Below, one piece after another: positions 42,834 through 51,735 of a DNA stretch of 64,000 nucleotides. This DNA is from an uncultured Clostridia bacterium (GTDB lineage: Bacteria; Bacillota_A; Clostridia; TANB77; CAG-508): NCBI GenBank assembly GCA_947625985.1, contig CANQQF010000004.1, positions 25,002 to 89,001 on the forward strand, read 5' to 3'. Numbering within the stretch: the first letter of the stretch is position 1; each line of letters begins with the position of its first letter. The translations under genes were made by a program, and so were the position numbers. The notes below the pieces were generated by a model. That model worked only from the letters and a program-made list of their open reading frames with translations. It did not search any database and was not told where the DNA came from.

Positions 42834-44561
42834 TTGGTACAATTAAAATTATCAAATAAAAGAAAAATGAAAAATTATATATTTATTTCATTTTTTATCT
42901 TTATATGTTTAATAATTAGAATAGGAATTATCCAGTTTGTACAAGGAGCAGAATTATCAGAATTAGCATATCAACAACAAACATTAGATAGAGTGATAAA
43001 TCCAAAAAGAGGAACAATATATGATGCAACTGGAAAAAATATTTTAGCTCAAAGTAGTACAGTAAATACAATAACAATTAACCCTGTAAACATACCAAAA
43101 GAAAGAAAAGAAGAAGTAGCAAGAGCACTAAGTGATATATTTGAAGAAGACTATGAAAAAGTATTAAAAAGAGTGAATAAGAAAAGTTCAATTGAAACAA
43201 TAGCAAGAAAGGTGGACAAAGAAAAAACAGATGAGTTACGAGTATGGATGGAACAAAATAATATAACAAGTGGAATAAATATAGATGAAGATACGAAGCG
43301 TTATTATCCATATAATACTTTAGCATCACAAGTAATTGGATTTTGTGGAAGTGATAATCAAGGCTTAGATGGAATTGAAGCAAAATATGAAGAAGAATTA
43401 AAAGGAAAAAAAGGTGCAATACAAAGGCATACAGATGCTAAAGGAGGGGAGATAGGTAAAGAAGGAGAAAACTATGTTTCAGCAATTGATGGAAATGACT
43501 TAGTCTCAACAATAGACTTAACAGTTCAATCTATTGTTGAAAAATATTTAGAAGAAGCATGTATCGACAATGAGTGCACAGATGGTGGAAATGTAGTTGT
43601 AATGAATCCACAAAATGGAGATATTTTGGCTATGGCAACATATCCATCATATAATTTGAATGAGCCATATATAGCATATACAGAAGAGTTACAGCAAACG
43701 TGGGATACAATAGAACAAGGTGAAAAAACGAAGTTATTACAAGCAGTTTGGAGAAATAAAGCAATAGCTGATACATATGAGCCAGGGTCAGTGTTTAAAC
43801 TAATAACTTCATCAGCAGCTTTAGAAGAAAGAATTACTGATACAGATAACAAGGGAGAATTTTCTTGTACAGGAGGTATTGAAGTTGCTGGAGTTAGAAT
43901 AAAATGTTGGAGATATTATAGACCACATGGGCCTGAAAGTTTAAGAGAGGCTCTAATGAATTCTTGTAATCCAGTTTTTATAGGATTAGGACAAAAAATG
44001 GGAGTTCAAACATATTATAGTTATTTACGAAAATTTGGCCTACTTGAAAAGACAGGAATTGATTTAGGTGGAGAAGCGAAAAGTATTTTTTTGGATGAGA
44101 ACAAGGCTGGGCCTGTGGAATTAGCAACTATAAGTTTTGGGCAAAGATTTGAAATAACTCCAATAGAACTGGTTACTGCAGTATCAAGTATTGCAAATGG
44201 AGGAATGAAGATAACACCTAGAGTAATAAAACAAGTTATTAGTAGTGAAACTGGAGAAGTAAGCGATATACCAGTAAAAGTAGGTGAAAGAGTTATCTCA
44301 GAAGAAACATCAGAAAAAGTCTTAAGTATGATGGAATCAGTTGTAGCAGAGGGAACTGGTAAAAATGCCAAGGTTGCAGGATATAGAATAGGAGGAAAAA
44401 CTGGAACATCAGAAGATGGTGTAAATACAAATAAATATGTAACTTCTTTTTTAGGAGTAGCGCCAATTGATAATCCACAAGTAGTAGTATTGGTAACATT
44501 ATATAATCCAACAGGTGAAGGAGGACATCAAGGAAGTGATAGCTTATTGCAGTTAATATAA
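42834..44561 (+). pseudogene. spoVD: SpoVD-like class B PBP, 5' part, interrupted by the element
   Basis: The native part ends at G567 (44534). It begins at TTG (42834), eight bases after AGGAG, and has a membrane helix (about 14-34), the PBP dimer domain, Ser319 in GSVFK, SCN at 377-379 and KTG at 522-524. From 44535 eight residues encoded by the inserted DNA (SDSLLQLI) lead to a stop at 44561. The remaining 99 codons lie at 55184-55483. Removing the insertion at CAAGGA joins ...GGHQG to GGVAAPVGG in frame, giving 666 residues with one PASTA domain. One PASTA and that length fit B. subtilis SpoVD (about 646). The shortened form keeps all catalytic motifs but lacks the last helix and PASTA, so it is probably non-functional as it stands. 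Confidence 0.88.
44529..44554. other. left attachment site (attL core and inner arm)
   Basis: CAAGGA (44529-44534) is followed by a 9-base spacer and TTATTGCAGTT (44544-44554), the inverse of the sequence at the other end. The bases to the left belong to spoVD codons for Gly-Gly-His. Confidence 0.8.
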
Positions 44562-44582
44562 ACAAGTAGTTAAAAATATGTG

Positions 44583-44620
44583 AAAAAGGGCTGATTTTAA
44601 AGAAAAATAGCTCTTTTTTG
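44583..44620 (+). terminator. terminator just inside the element
   Basis: AAAAAGGGCT (44583-44592) pairs with AGCTCTTTTT (44609-44618, one G-U) and a T-run follows. It would end the shortened spoVD message. Confidence 0.75.
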
Positions 44621-44777
44621 TTAGAATATTGCAAAGATAAGAACATTTTATATGAATATAAAAGTCGTAAGAAATCAAATTGTAACATAATTGTAATAAA
44701 AATGTAAAAGAAAAAACATAAAAAATCCCTTAAATGTGTGTTATTCTTATAATAGAGGTATAAAAAAGGAGGTATTA

Positions 44778-45392
44778 ATGAAAAAAGATAATTCAATTAT
44801 AGCAAAAATTATTAAAATACTAGTAATAATAATAGCAATACCATTGTTATTGATATCAATAGTTATAGTATATAAAGCTAACAAATATCCTGATAAAATA
44901 CCAGATATATTTGGAATAAAACCAATGATTGTTTTATCAGGTTCAATGGAATCAAAAATCCATACAGGTGATTTAGTTTTTGTAAAAATAGTAGATACAA
45001 ATACACTAAAAGAAAATGATGTAATTTCTTTTAGAAATGAGGATGATAAAGTAACTACACATCGAATAGTAGAAATTATAGAAGAGGATGGATCTAAAAA
45101 ATTTAGGACAAAAGGAGATGCTAATAATACTGAAGATACTAATCTAGTAGAAGAAAAAGCAGTAGAAGGGATATATGTAGCAAGAATAGCTAAAGTAGGG
45201 AACTTTTTGATGTTTATGCATCAACCAATAGGTTTAGCGACAGTTTTAATTATTATTTTATTAATCGGATTAATATGGTTATATTTTGCTAATAAACATG
45301 ATGATAAAGTTTTAGCTTATGAAAATGAACAAGAGAGAAGAGAGTTTGAAGAATACAAAAAAATGAAAGAGCAGCAAAAAAAGAAAAGCTAG
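44778..45392 (+). CDS. sipW: SipW-type signal peptidase I
   Basis: The 204-residue membrane protease has an N-terminal helix (about 8-32), the catalytic serine in VLSGSMESKIHTGD, a histidine in VTTHRIVEI where typical bacterial enzymes have lysine, and the KGDANNTED box. A second helix (about 155-178) and a charged tail end the chain. Ser/His signal peptidases are the ER or SipW type, which in Bacillus process TasA and TapA of the biofilm matrix. The ATG at 44778 follows AAGGAGGT. Exported small proteins with matching signal sequences follow. The -10-like TATAAT at 44748 has no clear -35. Confidence 0.88.
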   Translation: MKKDNSIIAKIIKILVIIIAIPLLLISIVIVYKANKYPDKIPDIFGIKPMIVLSGSMESKIHTGDLVFVKIVDTNTLKENDVISFRNEDDKVTTHRIVEIIEEDGSKKFRTKGDANNTEDTNLVEEKAVEGIYVARIAKVGNFLMFMHQPIGLATVLIIILLIGLIWLYFANKHDDKVLAYENEQERREFEEYKKMKEQQKKKS

Positions 45393-45458
45393 TGTATATA
45401 ATAAGTGGATTTCTACTTTTTATAGAATTAAATTAAAACAAGAATGGGGGTGAAAATA

Positions 45459-46067
45459 ATGACAAAAAGATCTAGGACAGTAATTATTGCTATAATGATA
45501 TTAGTAGCTATAGCTTTATATTTTATAGCTGGAACATATGCTAGATATACAACTGACTTTAATGGCGAAGGTACAGTTCAAGCAGCTAAATGGAACGTAG
45601 CATTGAAAGACGGTGGGAACGCTGATTCTACAAAAGTAGAACTTACACTTACACCTGAAGAAAATGAATATGTAGCAAAAGATAGAATTGCACCAAATTC
45701 TACAGTTAAAGGTGAAGTAACAGTTAATTTAGAAGGAACAGAAGTTGCAGTTGATTTAACAGCTAAAATAGACGATGCTCAAAAAGAAACAATAGCATCA
45801 GAATTAGGAATTGAAGCAGAAGATTTAACTATCTCAGTTGAAGCAACAGGCGCAGGCGCTGCAGGAGCAGGAACAGGAGGAGTACATACTATAGCACTAC
45901 CAGATCAAAAAGCTTTTACAGCAGAAAATGGTACAGTTACAGTAACAGTAAAAATAACATGGCAAAATCAAGAAGAACATAATACTCAAGATACTGCAGC
46001 TGGTAAAGCAGGAAAATCTGCTAAAGTGCCAATTATCTTAACAGCTCAACAACATATTGAAGAATAA
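45459..46067 (+). CDS. TasA/camelysin-like exported protein with SipW-dependent signal
   Basis: The 202-residue protein starts with a SipW-type signal sequence: TKRSR, a hydrophobic stretch, then GTYARYT. The mature part is a beta-sandwich of the TasA/camelysin kind, with a WNVALKDGG strand, a long Gly/Ala loop (about 130-145) and a KVPIILTAQQ end. In Bacillus such proteins form fibres of the biofilm matrix or act as surface proteases. By eye its G+C is clearly higher than that of the flanking genes, with more GCA, GCT and GGA codons. It is probably the major, best expressed subunit: GGGGGTG precedes the ATG and hairpins follow that would stabilise its message. Confidence 0.8.
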   Translation: MTKRSRTVIIAIMILVAIALYFIAGTYARYTTDFNGEGTVQAAKWNVALKDGGNADSTKVELTLTPEENEYVAKDRIAPNSTVKGEVTVNLEGTEVAVDLTAKIDDAQKETIASELGIEAEDLTISVEATGAGAAGAGTGGVHTIALPDQKAFTAENGTVTVTVKITWQNQEEHNTQDTAAGKAGKSAKVPIILTAQQHIEE

Positions 46068-46068
46068 T

Positions 46069-46123
46069 TAAATGGAAGTTTTTTAACTTCCATTTAAATC
46101 CATATTTAATAATATGGGTTTAA
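46069..46123 (+). other. two adjacent hairpins behind the TasA-like gene
   Basis: TAAATGGAAGTT pairs with 46085-46096. Directly after it AAATCCATATT pairs with AATATGGGTTT (G-U allowed). Neither has a strong T-run. They may partly end transcription or protect the 3' end, leaving less message for the genes that follow. Confidence 0.65.
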
Positions 46124-46155
46124 ATGAAAGCTAAAAAGGAGTAATATTTAATAAA

Positions 46156-46878
46156 ATGGAACAAAAGAAAGAAAATGATAAAAAAATAATATTAATGATG
46201 TTAATATTATTAGCAATAATTATATTGATAATTATTGCGTTAAGTTATCTGGGAAAAATAGAAAACAAACAGCCAATTCCAACAGGAAATGTGGATATCT
46301 TTGATGTGATTTTTGAAGAAGAAAATAAAAAAGAAGATAGCAGTACAACAGAGATAGAAAATGCAAATGTTAATAGTAATAATCAAGAAGATCAAAAAAT
46401 GATAGTAGGAAAAGTACGAAAAAATAATAAGAAAAGTAATGGTGGAAGTTTAGTTGTTCATGATAATGAAAATAAATGGAGTGATTGGACTAAATTAAAT
46501 ATATTTAAAAATCCTTCATATTTTATAGAAGAAAATAAAATAGCACCAACTAGTAAAAATTCTTATCAGTTTGTAATAAGAAATAATAGTGATGTTGGTA
46601 TTAAATATAGCTTAAACTTAAATGAAATTAATGATTATAAAATAAATATGAAGTATAAATTAAAACAAAATGGAGAATATGTTGCAGGAAATGATAATGA
46701 ATATGTGACATTTGATAAACTAAATCAATATAACATAAACTTACAAAATAAAACATATGATGTATTTACTTTAGATTGGAAGTGGATTGAGAGTAGCAAT
46801 GATACAGAAATAGGAGAACAGGATATTGATGTAAATTATAAATTAAATTTACAAATTTCAGCTATGCAAATATTATAG
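46156..46878 (+). CDS. membrane-anchored TasA-like protein, large
   Basis: The 240-residue protein has one N-terminal helix (about 10-31), an acidic, asparagine-rich linker (about 45-90) and a beta-rich domain (about 100-240). The motifs are NSYQFVIRNNSDVGIKYSLNL and DWKWIESSNDTEIG...YKLNLQISA. The TLDWKW...DTEIG pair is a recurrent feature of proteins encoded with SipW-type peptidases in clostridia. There is no clear signal cleavage site, so it may stay in the membrane as anchor or assembly factor for the fibre. The ribosome site AAAAGGAG lies an unusually long 14 bases before the ATG. Function is inferred from context. Confidence 0.6.
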   Translation: MEQKKENDKKIILMMLILLAIIILIIIALSYLGKIENKQPIPTGNVDIFDVIFEEENKKEDSSTTEIENANVNSNNQEDQKMIVGKVRKNNKKSNGGSLVVHDNENKWSDWTKLNIFKNPSYFIEENKIAPTSKNSYQFVIRNNSDVGIKYSLNLNEINDYKINMKYKLKQNGEYVAGNDNEYVTFDKLNQYNINLQNKTYDVFTLDWKWIESSNDTEIGEQDIDVNYKLNLQISAMQIL

Positions 46879-46897
46879 AATATAGAAAGGTACTAAA

Positions 46898-47488
46898 GTG
46901 AAAAAAGGAAGAAGATATAAGAGAAGTACAAAAAGATTATTAAATTTTTTATGGTTTTATATTACTCTATCTCTATTATTAATCTTTATGTATACTTTTT
47001 CAGGCTATGTAGCTAAAGTTAATCCAGAAGGAGTTGCAAAAACTGCAAAATTTAATGTAAAGGTAAATGATAAAGATATTTTAGAAAATAGAGAATTTAT
47101 AGTTAATCTAAATAGTAATTCAAATGCATATAGCGAGAAGCTATTGCCTGGAACAAATGGATATTTCGATTTAGAAATAAACCCAGCAGGGACAGAAGTA
47201 AGTTTGGAATATGAATTTAAGTTTAACTTAGAAGAGCTAAATGAAAATTTTAAACTCTTATATTTTACAATAAATGATGATGAAACTCATTATGATATTA
47301 CTGATAATATTGTAAAAGAAGTTTTACTTCTTCCTAGTGATAATACAGCATTTACTGATGAACAAAAAACTGATTTAAAAGTTTATTGGTCTTGGGATGA
47401 ACAAGAGGATATTTATAATCCTGACATTAGTAGTTTGAATTATAAAAATATAAAAGTACTTGCTACAGTTAAACAAATGGTAAAATAA
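46898..47488 (+). CDS. TasA/camelysin-like exported protein
   Basis: The 196-residue protein starts at GTG after GAAAGG. A basic start and hydrophobic helix (about 14-34) are followed by SGYVAKVNPEG, a SipW-type processing context. The mature part has AKFNVKVNDKD, the LLPGTNGYFDLEINPAGTEVSLEYEF pattern of TasA-like beta-sandwich proteins, and VYWSWDEQEDI. It follows the previous gene by 19 bases and is one of a row of similar genes, so a minor or structural fibre subunit is likely. Confidence 0.68.
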   Translation: MKKGRRYKRSTKRLLNFLWFYITLSLLLIFMYTFSGYVAKVNPEGVAKTAKFNVKVNDKDILENREFIVNLNSNSNAYSEKLLPGTNGYFDLEINPAGTEVSLEYEFKFNLEELNENFKLLYFTINDDETHYDITDNIVKEVLLLPSDNTAFTDEQKTDLKVYWSWDEQEDIYNPDISSLNYKNIKVLATVKQMVK

Positions 47489-47502
47489 AGTAGGAGGTAA
47501 TA

Positions 47503-48009
47503 ATGAAAAAACGAAGATTAAATTTGTTATATTTTTTTCTCTTTGTAATATTTGTCTTTACTTTTAACGTTACTTCAAGTAGATATATAGGGCAAATTGA
47601 AAGTAGAATGAATGATGTAAATGCAATTCCTATCCTTAATTTAATCAACCCTACTTTTGATGAAAATATTTCAAATATATTACCTGGATCTGTTATTGAA
47701 TCAGATTTTTATGTAAGTAATTATGATAGCGAAAATATAAATGAAGTTTTAATGAAATATTATATAAAGGTAAAAACAGATTCAGAAATACCAATAAAAA
47801 TTTATATATTTGACGAAAACGGTATAGAATTAACTTTAGATGAAGAAGGAAAGACACCAGAACAAGAACTTATTTATGGTACAGAAAATATAACGAAATA
47901 TCATATTAAATTACAATGGGATGAAAAGGACAATAGTTACGAGCTTTCTAATAAAAATTTGAATCTTAATATTGAATTAATAGCAACTCAAGTAGTTGAA
48001 GGTGAATAA
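47503..48009 (+). CDS. TasA/camelysin-like exported protein, small
   Basis: The 168-residue protein has a basic start, a hydrophobic stretch (about 7-24) and TSSRYIGQIE, again a SipW-type context. The mature part has NILPGSVIESDFYVSNYDSENINEV and YHIKLQWDEKDNSYELSN strands as in its neighbours. It lies 14 bases after the previous gene with AGGAGG before the ATG, and its stop is one base from the next start, showing coupled translation with the second peptidase. Confidence 0.65.
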   Translation: MKKRRLNLLYFFLFVIFVFTFNVTSSRYIGQIESRMNDVNAIPILNLINPTFDENISNILPGSVIESDFYVSNYDSENINEVLMKYYIKVKTDSEIPIKIYIFDENGIELTLDEEGKTPEQELIYGTENITKYHIKLQWDEKDNSYELSNKNLNLNIELIATQVVEGE

Positions 48010-48010
48010 A

Positions 48011-48523
48011 ATGAATATAGCTAAAAAAATATTAAAAATAATATTTTGGATAATTTTAATTATTATAGTTATTTATAGTACAACTATAATATTTCAAAAA
48101 ATTGTTAGGAAAGATAAAACCCCCGATTTTATGGGGTATAAAAACTTTATTATTCTTACAGGAAGTATGGAACCAACTCTAAAACCGGGAGACATAGTTT
48201 TTGTTAAAGAAACAACTAATATTAATGAACAAGATATCATTTCTTTTAAAGTAGAAAACGCAATAGTTACTCATAGGGTTGTAGAAATAGAAAATGAAAA
48301 TGGTAAAAATTTTTATATTACCAAAGGGGATGCCAACTCCGATAATGATATAGAACTAATAAGTATAGAATATGTTGAAGGTAAATATGCTTTTAAAATT
48401 CCTTTGTTAGGCAATATAATATTATTTTTCCAAAGACCTGTGGGAATGGTCGTTTTAGTAATAATATTGATTTTTATTTTTATAAAACCCTATAGAAAAC
48501 CAAAACATATGAAAAGGAAGTGA
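48011..48523 (+). CDS. second SipW-type signal peptidase I
   Basis: The 170-residue membrane protease has the catalytic serine in ILTGSMEPTLKPGD, the histidine in IVTHRVVEI and the KGDANSDND box. Helices lie at about 8-28 and 138-158. It belongs to the Ser/His type, like the peptidase at 44.8 kb, but is clearly diverged from it. The ATG at 48011 is chosen with AAGGTGA five bases before it; an in-frame TTG 15 bases earlier has no site. Having two such enzymes in one operon suggests division of labour between substrates. Confidence 0.85.
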   Translation: MNIAKKILKIIFWIILIIIVIYSTTIIFQKIVRKDKTPDFMGYKNFIILTGSMEPTLKPGDIVFVKETTNINEQDIISFKVENAIVTHRVVEIENENGKNFYITKGDANSDNDIELISIEYVEGKYAFKIPLLGNIILFFQRPVGMVVLVIILIFIFIKPYRKPKHMKRK

Positions 48524-49752
48524 TAGAAATTAAAAGTAAAAAAGTAATTAGTTTTATAATTATTATAATTAGTATAATTTTACTTGCAGTAATTTGTGGA
48601 AAAACTTATGCTAAATACGTTTTAACTAAAAATTACGAAAACAATTTTTCATCACTTCCTTTATATTTTGAAGCGACATCAAATGTTGATAATGTTAAAA
48701 TGATTTTACATTATGCAAGTATTGAACTTACTATAAAAAATAATGATGGAAAAAATTTTAATTCTTTCGATACAAATTATACTATAAGTTTAGAAGATTC
48801 TAGCAAATTCACAATTTCAGTAATTGATGATAATAATGGAATACTTTTAGGAAAAGAAAAGAAAGAAAATAAGATAAACGTAGGATTCACGCCTGTTTCT
48901 AATGATAATTTAAATAACATAGAAACAGTAAATTTGTTAATAAAGTCCACGAAGCCATATGAAAAAGTTATAAAAATTCCAATAACAATAAAACAACCAG
49001 CTCTTGTTGAAGGGGGAAGAAGTGACTTTAGAAAAGTTTTATATTCAGATGATACAGAAGGGAAACCAATAGAAGAATATAATCGTTTATATGGTGGTAA
49101 CAATAACAATATACAATATGATTCGGATGGATCTATAGTATTAGATGAAGACAATCCTGTATTAGTATTTGAAAAAAGTGATTTTAATTATAAAGAAGAA
49201 TATACTGTATACATAACTGTAAAAGGAGATATAGATCAATATCCAAAGACTGCAACTGGAGAAGAAGACCGTTGGGGTCCATCAACTATATTTGCAATGT
49301 CAAGTCAACAATTCTTCCAAGTTACAGGAAATATAGTAAATCGTTTATGTTGGTTTGGGTTTAAAAAAGGATGTTTTCAAATTTATTCATATCTTGGTAG
49401 TAAGACACCATCAGATATAAATGGAGAATTTTATGATCCTGACAACTATCCTGGATTTTTAAGTAAGACATTACCAAGAAAATATGACAATCAAATCATG
49501 AACATACAAATAACAGCAAATACTAACGAAAAAACAAATATATACTTAAATGGAGAATTATGGACTTCATTTGATTCAGGGGAGGGTACAGGAGATTTCT
49601 TTGAAGCAACAATAGGAGATTTAAGAGCATTAAGAGGAGTAAAATTTATAGGTAATTTTTATGATATATCAGTTTATCCTAGAGAATTAACTGAAGAAGA
49701 AGTTAAAGAAAATTGGGAGTATGCTCAAAGTAAATGGAATATTCAATATTAA
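48520..49752 (+). CDS. exported protein with TasA-like and LamG-like regions
   Basis: The 410-residue protein starts at GTG, which overlaps the peptidase stop by four bases (GTGA), the usual sign of translational coupling. A membrane helix (about 8-25) with KTYAKYVL follows. The first 160 residues are beta-rich and resemble the preceding proteins. Residues about 180-400 look like a concanavalin/LamG-type jelly roll: NIYLNGELWTSFDSG and the typical ending FYDISVYPRELTEEEVKENW. LamG domains bind sugars or proteins, so this may be the adhesive tip of the fibre. A strong terminator closes the operon. Confidence 0.68.
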   Translation: MIEIKSKKVISFIIIIISIILLAVICGKTYAKYVLTKNYENNFSSLPLYFEATSNVDNVKMILHYASIELTIKNNDGKNFNSFDTNYTISLEDSSKFTISVIDDNNGILLGKEKKENKINVGFTPVSNDNLNNIETVNLLIKSTKPYEKVIKIPITIKQPALVEGGRSDFRKVLYSDDTEGKPIEEYNRLYGGNNNNIQYDSDGSIVLDEDNPVLVFEKSDFNYKEEYTVYITVKGDIDQYPKTATGEEDRWGPSTIFAMSSQQFFQVTGNIVNRLCWFGFKKGCFQIYSYLGSKTPSDINGEFYDPDNYPGFLSKTLPRKYDNQIMNIQITANTNEKTNIYLNGELWTSFDSGEGTGDFFEATIGDLRALRGVKFIGNFYDISVYPRELTEEEVKENWEYAQSKWNIQY

Positions 49753-49781
49753 AAGAAAATGTATAGTAAGTGTAAAATAAA

Positions 49782-49829
49782 ATGTAGGCAAAGGGATAAA
49801 AATAAATCCCGAGCCTACATAATTTTTTT
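49782..49829 (+). terminator. terminator of the SipW/TasA-like operon
   Basis: ATGTAGGC (49782-49789) pairs with GCCTACAT (49813-49820), with an inner GGGA/TCCC pairing, and seven T follow. Confidence 0.87.
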
Positions 49830-49939
49830 CTAAAATATGTAATAGGAATAATTTTGAAAAATTACTTCCTAGATTAAGAAATTATTCATAAATTCAACAG
49901 TAAGATAATATTTTTTAAAAGAAGCTAGGAGGTGTATAT

Positions 49940-50092
49940 ATGGTACAAGATGGAGAAAAACGACAAAATGTAACAACTTATGAAATTGATAATAAAAAAT
50001 ATACTGTAATAACAAGATGTGTAGAAAATGCACAAAGTATTGATAAATTATACGATATTATTTGCAAATATGCAATTTCACAAATGAATTGA
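49940..50092 (+). CDS. TnpW-like small transposon protein (50 residues)
   Basis: The ATG at 49940 follows TAGGAGGTG. The product has the pattern TTYEIDNKKYTVITRCVENA, then DKLYDIICKYA. This is the pattern of TnpW-type proteins that lie beside serine recombinase genes in Tn4451-like elements. Their function is not settled; a role as accessory or excision factor is possible. It precedes the recombinases by 83 bases. Between them a hairpin (ACATCTC/GAGGTGT, about 50151-50169) covers the ribosome site of the first recombinase. Confidence 0.7.
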   Translation: MVQDGEKRQNVTTYEIDNKKYTVITRCVENAQSIDKLYDIICKYAISQMN

Positions 50093-50175
50093 AATTTGCA
50101 CATTACTAATTAGAAACTAATAATTATAAGATTTTCATATCAAATATATACATCTCGAAAAAGAGGTGTTGAAGC

Positions 50176-51735
50176 ATGAATAAAAAATACAAAGTTGCAG
50201 CATATTTAAGGCTGTCGCAGGAAGATGGTGATAAAGATGTAAGTGATAGTATAGTAAGTCAAAAAAGTATAATAGCAAGAAAAGTAGAAGAACTAGGACA
50301 GGATTTTTTTATTGTAGATTATTACATAGATGATGGATATACAGGGTTAAATACTAATAGACCGAACTTTCAAAGGATGATATCAGATATAGAAAAAGGA
50401 AATATAAATTGTATTATAACAAAAGATTTATCAAGACTTTCAAGAAATAGTTTTGAAGCAAATTATTATATTGAATTGTATTTTTTAGAAAGAAGTGTAA
50501 GATATATATCAGTATTAGATAATGTAGATACAGGAACAAAAAATTCAAATAATGATATGATACAGTTTAAGACACTTATAAATGATTGGTATAGTAAAGA
50601 TATCTCAAGAAAAATAAGATCAAGTGTATGGGCTAGAAAAGAGAAAGGAATGTTTATGGGAGCAATAGCTCCTTATGGTTATAAAAAATCAAAAGAAGAT
50701 AAACACAAATTAGTTGTAAATAAGGCAGAAGCAAGAATAGTAAAAAGGATTTTTGAAGAATATAGTAAAGGGAAGATGCTTTCTGAAATAGTAAAAGGAC
50801 TACAAGATGACAAAATACCAAGTCCAAATAATAGTAGAAACAATGGAGAGCTTAGGTATAAATGGCGAGAAGAAACAATTAGAAGGATGTTAGTAAAAAA
50901 AGAGTATTTAGGACATCTTGAATACGGAAAAAGAATCAATTTAAGTTATAAATCAAAGAAAGTAAAATATATTCCACCAGAAGAATGGAAAATAGTATAT
51001 AACACACATGAGCCGATTATTACCGAAGAATTATTTAATAAAGTACAAAATATGAGAAGTTTAAATAAAAATATTAAAAGGAAAAAGCACAAATGGGAAT
51101 TAAACGGACTTGTTATATGTAAAGAATGTGGAGCTAAAATGACTTTGAAAGTTGAATATAAAAGAAATCGTCCAGAAGAATTGAAATCAAAAAGAATATG
51201 CTGTTTAAATGGCTTGAAGAAATATAAAGGAAGAGAGTGTATAAAAAAAAGTAAAGGTATTAATGAAAGCGTTCTTAATAATGTAGTACATGAAAGTGTA
51301 AAAAAAACATTAAAGAAAATTGATAAAGAACGAATAAAAGATTTAATAAAAACAAAGATAAATGAAATATTAAATGAAAATATTATAAATAATAAAAAAC
51401 TATTATCTAAAGATCTATCAAAGAAAGAAAATGAAATAAAAATACTTTATCAGGATTATAAAGAAGAGCTTATAGATGAAGAAGATTATAGGAAATTTTA
51501 TAAAGAAAAAGTAAATGAAAAAAATAGAATAAAACAGGAACTAAATATTTTAGAGAATAGTAAACAAGAAATTACAGAAGAAAAAATAAATCAATTAATA
51601 GAAGATATACTAAATATGAAAGAATTACATAAAGAAAGTATATTTGAATTAATTTATAATATTGAAATTGATAATAATAACCAAATATATATCAATTATA
51701 GATATGACATTTTTGAAGATGGTGGCGTAATATGA
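50176..51735 (+). CDS. large serine recombinase 1
   Basis: The 519-residue recombinase has a resolvase catalytic domain (about 1-150): the catalytic serine in YLRLSQEDG, the arginine-rich KDLSRLSRNSFEA, and YSKDISRKIRSS. A recombinase domain follows (about 165-270: APYGYKK, WREETIRRML). A zinc-ribbon (CKECGAKMTL...RICC...REC, about 314-355) and a long coiled coil (about 395-480) come last. These match large serine integrases/transposases such as TnpX. No catalytic residue seems missing. Its stop overlaps the next start by four bases, so both recombinases are made together. Confidence 0.93.
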   Translation: MNKKYKVAAYLRLSQEDGDKDVSDSIVSQKSIIARKVEELGQDFFIVDYYIDDGYTGLNTNRPNFQRMISDIEKGNINCIITKDLSRLSRNSFEANYYIELYFLERSVRYISVLDNVDTGTKNSNNDMIQFKTLINDWYSKDISRKIRSSVWARKEKGMFMGAIAPYGYKKSKEDKHKLVVNKAEARIVKRIFEEYSKGKMLSEIVKGLQDDKIPSPNNSRNNGELRYKWREETIRRMLVKKEYLGHLEYGKRINLSYKSKKVKYIPPEEWKIVYNTHEPIITEELFNKVQNMRSLNKNIKRKKHKWELNGLVICKECGAKMTLKVEYKRNRPEELKSKRICCLNGLKKYKGRECIKKSKGINESVLNNVVHESVKKTLKKIDKERIKDLIKTKINEILNENIINNKKLLSKDLSKKENEIKILYQDYKEELIDEEDYRKFYKEKVNEKNRIKQELNILENSKQEITEEKINQLIEDILNMKELHKESIFELIYNIEIDNNNQIYINYRYDIFEDGGVI

